Origin: Spirochaetales bacterium | Lineage (GTDB): Bacteria; Spirochaetota; Spirochaetia; DSM-27196; SLST01 | Assembly (NCBI GenBank): GCA_007130265.1 | Contig: SLST01000182.1 | Span: 1 to 6,655, forward strand | Direction: 5' to 3' | DNA: 6,655 bases | Part shown: positions 1 through 4,997 of the stretch, in pieces | Layout of the letters: each line of letters starts with the position of its first letter | Position numbering within the stretch: position 1 is the first letter of the stretch | Made by a program: the position numbers and the translations under genes | The notes under the pieces: generated by a model | What the model was told of the DNA's origin: nothing | Database searches by the model: none | What the model saw: only the letters and a program-made list of their open reading frames with translations

Positions 1-55
1 CGCTGTCCTGGGCGCGGTCGCTATTGAGTCGGTTCTGATCCTCGCTTGCTGCCAT
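1..55 (-). CDS. N-terminal fragment of an unidentified minus-strand gene
   Basis: Reading leftward from an ATG at 55-53, the frame stays open to the window edge and gives 18 complete codons: MAASEDQNRLNSDRAQDS. The start is chosen because AGGAG lies 6 nt upstream of it, the best ribosome binding site in the window. The visible peptide is polar and shows no signal sequence or membrane segment. It is too short for a family call. The gene is divergent from the FtsB-like gene at 204, with 148 bp between the starts. Confidence 0.6.
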   Translation of the reverse strand, partial: MAASEDQNRLNSDRAQDS

Positions 56-61
56 TCCCTT

Positions 62-66
62 CTCCT
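62..66 (-). promoter_or_regulatory. Shine-Dalgarno site of the leftmost gene
   Basis: On the minus strand the bases read AGGAG, then AAGGGA, then ATG. This is near-perfect anti-16S complementarity with a 6-nt spacer. It is the main evidence that a gene starts at position 55. Confidence 0.7.
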
Positions 67-114
67 GGGTTGAGACGTCCACGCACTAGCTTATCGGCAG
101 TCCAAAGGCAGGCT

Positions 115-140
115 TTGACACTTTACCTAGAGAGTATCGT
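115..140 (+). promoter_or_regulatory. Possible sigma-70 promoter for the FtsB-like gene
   Basis: A consensus -35, TTGACA (115-120), is followed after 14 bp by TATCGT (135-140), which matches the -10 consensus at four of six positions. The spacer is shorter than the usual 16-18 bp, so the pairing is tentative. Transcription would begin near 147, about 57 nt before the ATG at 204. Confidence 0.3.
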
Positions 141-159
141 CCCCAACCGGTGGTGTCAA
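133..159 (-). promoter_or_regulatory. Possible sigma-70 promoter for the leftmost gene
   Basis: On the minus strand TTGACA (159-154) is followed after 15 bp by GATACT (138-133), a four-of-six -10 match. It points toward the gene starting at 55, with a leader of roughly 70 nt. Its -10 shares bases with the -10 of the opposing promoter. The short spacer keeps confidence low. Confidence 0.3.
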
Positions 160-203
160 TAATTCCTCAAGAGACTCGAGCCTTCGACCGTTCATGAAGA
201 GAG

Positions 204-662
204 ATGAAACTCCCTCAGCTCGGCGTCGCCCTGCTCATCTCTTCTATAGTCTACCTCATTGGTGCGCTGATTGCTTCACCATACGGTCCGACTTCATACC
301 GGAAACTCGAGGCTCATGTCGAGCGCCTCGAATCCAACGTTCGTGATCTCAGGCGGCTTCAGAACGAGCTGGTTGCTCGCGCCGATCAGTATCGCCGCAG
401 CGCGGACGCGGTTGCCGTTGAGGCTCGCCGGCTCCAGTACTACGAACCCGGAGAGGAGGTCATTCGGATCGCCGAGTCGTACCGGCCGAACCGCTCCATC
501 AGTTCGGGGACGATCGTGCGGTCACCGGCGCGCCGGCCCGATCGTCGCGGGCCTCTGCGGGTTGCGACGATCGTGTCCTTCGTGATCGCCGTCTGCGTGC
601 AGATCATCGTCTCGAAGAGGTCGCTCCGAACAGGTCACAGGATCCGCCGCGCCTCGAGGTAG
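204..662 (+). CDS. FtsB/DivIC-like septum formation initiator family protein with a second membrane segment
   Basis: The 152-residue protein has an N-terminal membrane helix (about residues 5-25). A charged, Leu/Arg-rich coiled coil follows (about 32-77), then the short motif YYEPGEEVIRIAE (79-91). Helix, coiled coil and a YxxPGE-type motif is the layout of the FtsB/DivIC family, which bridges FtsL and FtsQ/DivIB in the divisome. The role here is inferred from that layout. The unusual part is the tail: a basic linker (109-119), a second hydrophobic helix (about 118-136) and a strongly basic end. Typical FtsB proteins are near 100 residues with one helix. ATG 204 is the first possible start, because an in-frame TGA lies at 195-197. 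GAAGAG just upstream is only a weak binding site. The last 28 bp overlap the end of the convergent DUF1015 gene. A generic coiled-coil membrane protein is the alternative. Confidence 0.7.
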   Translation: MKLPQLGVALLISSIVYLIGALIASPYGPTSYRKLEAHVERLESNVRDLRRLQNELVARADQYRRSADAVAVEARRLQYYEPGEEVIRIAESYRPNRSISSGTIVRSPARRPDRRGPLRVATIVSFVIAVCVQIIVSKRSLRTGHRIRRASR

Positions 663-1927
663 TACCGTTTCTCCGATGCTTCGCCGAGTGAAAAGGCTTT
701 GCGGGGCAACACTCCGCGGCTCGTCACCGTAGGATAGAGAAGCCGCGCGTCGAACTCGGGCAGCACGATTGCCAACGCCCCCTCTCTCGCCCCGAGTTTC
801 TTGCAGGCATCCCACCCGTGAATGTAGTCGACCTCGAGGTCGTGCCGGCTGTCGAGGTACGACTGGACGATCGCGACCGGCAACGCCGAGTCGCCGGAGA
901 TCGTGATGATGCCGCAAGATTCGCAACTCACGTACCCAACAGCCGTCCCGGCGCCTCGCTGCGCCGCAAGCCGTGCCGCGAGCTGCGTGGGTATCTCCGC
1001 CGGCGGGAGCTCCTCGGGCGTCCCGCCAACTGCGGCGGTAAAGGCTCGAATGGCCCCTGAGGGGTCGGCGCTTCGCACGAGACGATGAATCGGCTCGAAC
1101 CGCAGGCCCGGGTCGTAGAGGTTTACGACTTCCACGAGCGCGTAACGGGCGGGATGATCAGGCTCAACCTCGGGCTTGAGCTTCTCCCAGACTTCCTTCG
1201 CGGTCGCCAGCGAGTGGTTACCGTCGCCGACGGCGAAGAGGAATCGCGACGCCGGATCCGAACGGTCGAGCAATCGCTCGAGGGTCCGCGCGACGTGTTC
1301 GACCGCCTGCGCATCGAGGCGAAAGCCGCCTACGTGGCCGCCGCCGAGCATGAGGTCGGCGAGGTAGAGCGCCGGGAGCGATCTGCCGCTCAGCTTACCG
1401 AACAGTTCGTCTTGGGGATCATTGATCAGAACCAGAACGTGCGGTAGCTCCAGAGGAGCCCCTTCACGAATCCGTACGCGTGGCGGAAGCCGCTCCGCGA
1501 TCGTCTGCTCGGTGGCCCGTATGAGGCTCGTTGCGCCCGGACGGTAGTCGTACTGCTCGAGGTCGAGGGCGAGCATCAAGCCGCGACGATCGTGGGCGTA
1601 GGGAGTCGATCGTCTGGTCAGGATCATCGACTCGCCGACATCCTCGAGGATGCCGTTGTCCAGGTAGGTACGCATGGTCTCGTGGATTGCCGCGATTCGT
1701 CGCGCGGGATCCGAATCGTCGAGGTAGACCTCAGGGTATATGAGGCGCAGCGTCGAGGGATGATTCGCGACGATTCGCTCGACTTCGTTCCAGTAATCCG
1801 GTTCGGAGGTGTGCTGATCGCAGGCGATTACGGCCCACCTCGTCAGATCGGTTCCTGAGCGGGGCAGAAGGATCCGCGGCGTGCGAACGCCGAGTTGCGC
1901 GAGTGACGCTTCGTGTCCGGCCATCAT
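635..1927 (-). CDS. DUF1015 family protein (function unknown)
   Basis: The 430-residue protein has the normal length and the recognisable landmarks of DUF1015. These are an N-terminal WAVIACDQHTSEPDYW segment (31-46), LVLINDP (165-171), FAVGDGNHSLATAKE (231-245), DYIHG (367-371) and a C-terminal GVLPRKAFSLGE block (405-416). The conserved DGNH suggests a metal- or phosphate-handling site, but no activity is established that I can name. In other bacteria I recall members encoded near serine-biosynthesis genes; no such gene is present here. CESC at 335-338 is a CxxC pair I cannot explain. There is no signal peptide or membrane segment, so it is probably cytoplasmic. Start candidates are ATGs at 1939, 1927 and 1924. 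I chose 1927 because a -10-like TATGCT lies 7 nt upstream and overlaps the 1939 ATG, and no Shine-Dalgarno site is visible for any of them. The gene is convergent and overlapping with the FtsB-like gene, and divergent from the GH20-like gene. Confidence 0.9.
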   Translation of the reverse strand: MMAGHEASLAQLGVRTPRILLPRSGTDLTRWAVIACDQHTSEPDYWNEVERIVANHPSTLRLIYPEVYLDDSDPARRIAAIHETMRTYLDNGILEDVGESMILTRRSTPYAHDRRGLMLALDLEQYDYRPGATSLIRATEQTIAERLPPRVRIREGAPLELPHVLVLINDPQDELFGKLSGRSLPALYLADLMLGGGHVGGFRLDAQAVEHVARTLERLLDRSDPASRFLFAVGDGNHSLATAKEVWEKLKPEVEPDHPARYALVEVVNLYDPGLRFEPIHRLVRSADPSGAIRAFTAAVGGTPEELPPAEIPTQLAARLAAQRGAGTAVGYVSCESCGIITISGDSALPVAIVQSYLDSRHDLEVDYIHGWDACKKLGAREGALAIVLPEFDARLLYPTVTSRGVLPRKAFSLGEASEKRYYLEARRIL

Positions 1928-1934
1928 GACCGCC

Positions 1935-1963
1935 AGCATAGCGTCGGGAGGCTCGCCGCACAA
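1935..1963 (-). promoter_or_regulatory. Putative leaderless promoter of the DUF1015 gene
   Basis: On the minus strand TTGTGC (1963-1958) is a weak -35, matching three of six. It is followed by 17 bp and TATGCT (1940-1935), a -10 matching four of six. The ATG at 1927 begins 7 nt after the -10, so transcription would start at or one base before the A of the start codon. That placement is typical of leaderless transcripts and fits the absence of a ribosome binding site. Confidence 0.4.
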
Positions 1964-2011
1964 GGGCCCGCCGGATCCGTGCGCGGGATCGGTGGGCAGC
2001 GCTTCTCGTGC

Positions 2012-2040
2012 GTGACACCGGCGGCGGCGCGCGGTAGGAT
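2012..2040 (+). promoter_or_regulatory. Putative leaderless promoter of the GH20-like gene
   Basis: GTGACA (2012-2017) matches the -35 consensus at five of six positions. It is followed by an ideal 17-bp spacer and TAGGAT (2035-2040), a four-of-six -10. The ATG at 2048 begins 7 nt after the -10, so the predicted transcript starts at about 2047-2048. AGGA inside the -10 could instead serve as a Shine-Dalgarno site for 2048 if a promoter lies further upstream. Confidence 0.45.
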
Positions 2041-2047
2041 GGCGGCG

Positions 2048-2986
2048 ATGGGTAGAGAGGTCTGCGACGAGGCGGTGCTGATCGATCTGAGGGGACTCGA
2101 GCCGGCTCCGGAGCGGCTCCTGCGGATCGTCGAAGCGTCGGTCGAGCTCGACTCGAGTCGCATCGTGGTCGACTGGGGTGGACGCTTTCCGTGGCGCGTC
2201 GATCCGAATGTGCGCTCGCGTTCGGCTCTCCCGGAAACGCTGGTCGCCGCCGTCGATGCGCGGGCAGCATGCGCTGGCACTCGGCTCTCCGCAGTGGTTC
2301 GAACGCTGCTCCCGGAGGGCTATTCGAGCTGCCAGGGCTACCGGCACCTGAGACACGCGACCAACGACGGGACGGCTGAGTGGCGGCCCGCGCTCGAAAA
2401 GCTCGCCTCCGACCTGGTAGATGACCTTTGCTCGCTTATGCCGACGATGCGTGACCTCGATCTCTGCCTCGGCGAACCCGAACGTGGGGTCCTGGAGCAC
2501 GTTGCCCGCGAAGCGGGACTGACCTGCCATTTTGGTGAGTGCCGGGCCAATCCCGATGATGAACGCGAGGCGCGCCTCAGCGGCGTCGAAGAGCGCCTGT
2601 GGCGCTCCGGACATCCAGCGAGTCTTGGTGTGTCTTTCGCCGATCTGCACGAGCGTCTCCGGTTGTGGCGGCTGAATGCCTGGGTGTACGTCCGGGAGCT
2701 CCACGAGGACCTCGTGTGCGCTGCGCTCGACTCGGTGTTCGCCGCACGATGCGTGTCTTCGTGCGGACGTCTCGACGCGCATCTGCGAGGCACCGACTCC
2801 ATGGTCGAGGAGTTCCGACGGACCTACGCGGGCGTCGCGGCCGATGGAGCCGTGGACCGCTACTTCCACGCGGTTTGCGCGCCGCTTCGTGAGCAGTACG
2901 GTCAGCTGCGTGCGCGGGCTGATACCCTGCGAATGAGATACCCGGGGGACACCGGGATCCCGGGCTCGATCGCGCCGCCGGTCTGA
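2048..2986 (+). CDS. Degenerate GH20/hexosaminidase-like TIM-barrel protein, function unknown
   Basis: The 312-residue protein has no clear signal peptide or membrane helix. Its first half resembles the start of a glycoside hydrolase family 20-like barrel. LIDLRGL (11-17) is a first strand, and VVDWGGRFPW (40-49) corresponds to the family's 'YEDxFPY'-type strand. RLSAVVRTLLPEGYSS (79-94) corresponds to the 'lIPlvQtfGH' region, with YRHLR at 98-102. DLDLCLGEPE (136-145) falls where the catalytic 'H-I-G-G-D-E' normally lies. In that alignment the essential Asp becomes Pro144 while a Glu (145) remains, so hydrolase activity is doubtful. The second half is helical and Arg-, Leu- and Cys-rich, and I do not recognise it. 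The alignment is from memory and the family call is an inference. The start was chosen over upstream in-frame ATGs at 1913 and 2039: residues before 2048 look non-coding, and the 2039 ATG lies within the predicted -10. The last 85 bp overlap the convergent U32 gene. Confidence 0.6.
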   Translation: MGREVCDEAVLIDLRGLEPAPERLLRIVEASVELDSSRIVVDWGGRFPWRVDPNVRSRSALPETLVAAVDARAACAGTRLSAVVRTLLPEGYSSCQGYRHLRHATNDGTAEWRPALEKLASDLVDDLCSLMPTMRDLDLCLGEPERGVLEHVAREAGLTCHFGECRANPDDEREARLSGVEERLWRSGHPASLGVSFADLHERLRLWRLNAWVYVRELHEDLVCAALDSVFAARCVSSCGRLDAHLRGTDSMVEEFRRTYAGVAADGAVDRYFHAVCAPLREQYGQLRARADTLRMRYPGDTGIPGSIAPPV

Positions 2987-4131
2987 TGCGAAAGCCTGTC
3001 CACCGGGTCGCCGGCAGGGCTGAAGAGCCGGAACGACCGGTCTTCTGCGCGGGCAAGATCCGGTCCGATGTACTCGACTCCGTCGGTTGCCGCGAACCCG
3101 TTCTTCACGTCCACTTCATAGCGTCCCGGCGCTACCGGCTGACCGATTCGACCGATGAACACGTACGCCTGACGGTAGCCCTCGCCCGCGGGACGGATGG
3201 CTGCATCATCGCCGAAGTAGAACCCGGTCGAATACTCACGATGGCTCACGTTTATGAGCTCGTCCCGGTACGCGGCCGTTGATGCCCGGGGATCTCCCCT
3301 GGATATCCGGTCGATCTCCTTCCGGTACGCGCGCGTCACGACTGCCGTGTAGTAGACCGACTTCATCCGACCTTCGATCTTCACCGCATCTACGCCGGCG
3401 TCGGCGAGCCTGTCAAGGTGGTCGATCATGCACAGATCACGCGGCGAAAGAATCGTCGAGTACCCTCCGGACTCATCGTCCCGGTACTCTTCGACCGGAT
3501 AGTACTCTCCCGGGCGCTTCGCTTCCTCGATCGCGTACCGGTAGTTCCATCGACAGCTGTGGGCGCAGTCGCCCTTGTTCCCGCTTCGACCGGCCTGCCA
3601 GGCGCTGAGCAGACATCGTCCGGAGTACGCGAGACACATCGCCCCGTGCACGAAGACTTCGATCTCGAGGTCGGGCAGCGTCGCCTTCAGGTCGCATAGA
3701 TCGTCGAGCGACATCTCACGTGCCGGTATGATCCGTTTGAAGCCCAGGTCGCGGTAGACACGAGCGGCCGCGGTATTGAGACAGTTTGCCTGCGTCGAGA
3801 GGTGCAGCTCCATCTGCGGCAGGCGAGATTGGAGGATCGGCACGATGCCGAGGTCGCTGACGATCAGGGCATCGAGCGGGAGTGAGGCGATCTGCGAAAT
3901 GCTCGATTCGAGGGCCTTCACGTCGCGGTTGTGGAAATAGATATTGAGCGCGCCGTAGAGTCGCCGGTCCCCCTTGATCCGGCGCAGCTCGGTGCCCACG
4001 GTACCCGGGTCGACGTCGTTCGCTCGGCTGCGCAGGGAGAAGCCCGCAACCCCTATGTAGGCAGCGTCGGCTCCATAGGCGTAGGCGGTCTCGAGTTTCT
4101 CCAGGTCACCGGCCGGTGCGAGCAGTTCCAT
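2902..4131 (-). CDS. trhP: U32 family (TrhP-like) tRNA hydroxylation protein
   Basis: The 409-residue protein starts with the family's MELLAPAG and carries the U32 signature in EVFVHGAMCLAYSGRC (158-173). Cys166, Cys173, Cys189 and Cys234 match the four-cysteine spacing that binds a [4Fe-4S] cluster in the related UbiU; Cys193 is an additional nearby cysteine. RPGEYYPVEEY (206-216), LSPRDLCMIDHL (228-239) and KIEGRMKS (251-258) resemble TrhP/YrrO. TrhP takes part in prephenate-dependent hydroxylation of tRNA uridine-34 (ho5U). U32 proteins were long annotated as peptidases or collagenases, but the tRNA or rRNA role is better supported. The length is close to bacterial TrhP (about 420-450) and well short of RlhA, the 23S rRNA hydroxylation protein. 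It is the last gene of the lon operon, 8 bp after the carboxypeptidase stop. Its binding site AGGCGG overlaps that stop, suggesting translational coupling. The C-terminal 85 bp overlap the convergent GH20-like gene. Confidence 0.88.
   Translation of the reverse strand: MELLAPAGDLEKLETAYAYGADAAYIGVAGFSLRSRANDVDPGTVGTELRRIKGDRRLYGALNIYFHNRDVKALESSISQIASLPLDALIVSDLGIVPILQSRLPQMELHLSTQANCLNTAAARVYRDLGFKRIIPAREMSLDDLCDLKATLPDLEIEVFVHGAMCLAYSGRCLLSAWQAGRSGNKGDCAHSCRWNYRYAIEEAKRPGEYYPVEEYRDDESGGYSTILSPRDLCMIDHLDRLADAGVDAVKIEGRMKSVYYTAVVTRAYRKEIDRISRGDPRASTAAYRDELINVSHREYSTGFYFGDDAAIRPAGEGYRQAYVFIGRIGQPVAPGRYEVDVKNGFAATDGVEYIGPDLARAEDRSFRLFSPAGDPVDRLSHQTGGAIEPGIPVSPGYLIRRVSARARS
2941..2964. repeat. 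GC palindrome cluster in the convergent overlap
   Basis: CCCGGG occurs at 2941-2946 and 2959-2964, and a perfect 12-bp palindrome CCGGGATCCCGG spans 2952-2963. CCCGG (2941-2945) can also pair with CCGGG (2952-2956) around a 6-nt loop. The cluster lies inside the coding overlap of the GH20-like and U32 genes. No T-tract follows on either strand, so an intrinsic terminator is not supported, although a stem that slows polymerase is possible. Confidence 0.4.
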
Positions 4132-4135
4132 GTGA

Positions 4136-4141
4136 CCGCCT
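4136..4141 (-). promoter_or_regulatory. Ribosome binding site of the U32 gene, overlapping the upstream stop codon
   Basis: On the minus strand the carboxypeptidase stop TAG (4142-4140) runs into AGGCGG (4141-4136), 4 nt before the U32 ATG at 4131. A ribosome ending on the upstream gene would cover this site. Coupled reinitiation is therefore likely and supports start 4131. Confidence 0.5.
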
Positions 4142-4997
4142 ACGGGCGTGAGGCCTCGAGGAGGCCACGGTGGGTGTGGAGAAAGGTGAGCAGGTAGTGC
4201 TGGAGCCCGTCAAAGTACTCCTGCTCGAGTGCCGCGGCGGCCCGTCCGATATAGCGGAAGTGCCACGGCTCGTAGAGATACCCGGTGACCTCTTCGTGTC
4301 CCTCCGGGTACGAGAGCGAGTACCCGTAGCGATGTGAGTTCGCGAGCATCCAGCGGCCTGCCGGCTGGTCGGCAAAGGCGCGGCAGATGCAGCCAAAGTC
4401 GACGGCGGTTCCGAGCTGATGCTGGCTCATCCCGGGCTGCGCAGAGACTCGGTCCGCCGTGGCGGCGCCGAGCTCATCGACCCATCGAGCGTAGACGGTC
4501 TGCTGATACTCGTACGACCGGTAGGCGGAACTGACCATGAGCGTGATCCCCTCGCTCGCGGCGGAGGCGCTCATCTCGAGCAGGGCCTCAGTGGCCTCGC
4601 GCCGAAGCCGGTGGCCCGGGCGGCTGAGTACCAGCTCATCGGACAACGTATCGAGGTCTACCAGATCGGTGGGACGGTACTCCTCGGCGAGCGGGTGCTC
4701 CTTGTCCACAAGGACGGTGAGGTCGCTCGATTCGTCGAGGACGTCGAGAACGCGCGCGAGGAAACCGTGCGGGTCCTCACCGATCGCCGCGGCGATTTGC
4801 TGCGGCATTCCGTCGAGCAGCGCCGCGAAATCCTCCTCCACGAAGTTGAAAGCCGGATGAATGAGCTTCGGTTCCGGTTGCGTGGCAGGCACCGCATCCG
4901 CCCCGTGGCCCGCGCCCCGCTCCGGGGAGCACGCCGCAGCCGTGATCAACACGACGATTGTGCCCAGGGCGAGCGGCCATCTACCTCTGCAGACCAA
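4140..4997 (-). CDS. VanY-type M15 D-alanyl-D-alanine carboxypeptidase, probable lipoprotein
   Basis: The protein should remove the terminal D-Ala from peptidoglycan stem peptides outside the cytoplasmic membrane. With a TTG start at 4997 it has 285 residues. These comprise an Arg-containing n-region, a hydrophobic stretch (about 8-22) and ITAAAC ending at Cys23, a relaxed lipobox acceptable in spirochaetes. A variable segment leads to the M15B core: SSAYRSYEYQQ (156-166), SQHQLGTAVDFG (191-202) and EPWHFRYIG (243-251). His193, Asp200 and His246 are the expected zinc ligands, and Glu243 the catalytic base. The core is complete. TTG 4997 is preferred because GGAGG lies 6 nt upstream. ATG 5015 (291 residues) is the main alternative and has a poor binding site. 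An ATG at 5078 would force a 98-bp overlap and a long basic extension. The start lies inside the end of lon. The context does not suggest vancomycin resistance: no VanS, VanR, VanH, VanA or VanX is present. Confidence 0.88.
   Translation of the reverse strand: MVCRGRWPLALGTIVVLITAAACSPERGAGHGADAVPATQPEPKLIHPAFNFVEEDFAALLDGMPQQIAAAIGEDPHGFLARVLDVLDESSDLTVLVDKEHPLAEEYRPTDLVDLDTLSDELVLSRPGHRLRREATEALLEMSASAASEGITLMVSSAYRSYEYQQTVYARWVDELGAATADRVSAQPGMSQHQLGTAVDFGCICRAFADQPAGRWMLANSHRYGYSLSYPEGHEEVTGYLYEPWHFRYIGRAAAALEQEYFDGLQHYLLTFLHTHRGLLEASRP

Larger units (their letters stand above)
115..159. repeat. Inverted repeat TTGACAC-N31-GTGTCAA in a divergent spacer
   Basis: The arms at 115-121 and 153-159 are perfect 7-bp reverse complements centred at 137. 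The repeat lies between two divergent starts (55 minus, 204 plus). Each arm contains a consensus -35 hexamer, TTGACA, pointing inward. The repeat may simply be two facing promoters, or it may be a looped or dimeric regulator site. Confidence 0.5.

Noticed and set aside
1913..2047. Longer N-terminus for the GH20-like protein starting at 1913 or 2039
   Set aside because: The extra residues are Gly, Ala and Arg low-information sequence overlapping the DUF1015 start region. The recognisable fold begins just after 2048, and the 2039 ATG lies inside the predicted -10.
1928..2869. Minus-strand extension of the DUF1015 frame to a 744-residue protein
   Set aside because: The added 300 residues are antisense to the GH20-like gene, are rich in Arg, His and Pro and match no family I know. 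DUF1015 proteins normally begin near 1927, where a promoter-like signal also lies.
2577..3056. Minus-strand open frame of 159 residues across the convergent overlap
   Set aside because: It conflicts with both the GH20-like and U32 frames and reads as Arg, Pro and Ser-rich shadow sequence.
4140..4997. Vancomycin resistance gene
   Set aside because: Although the domain is VanY-type, no other van gene is nearby, and M15 carboxypeptidases are common housekeeping wall enzymes. The lon-U32 context is not a resistance cluster.
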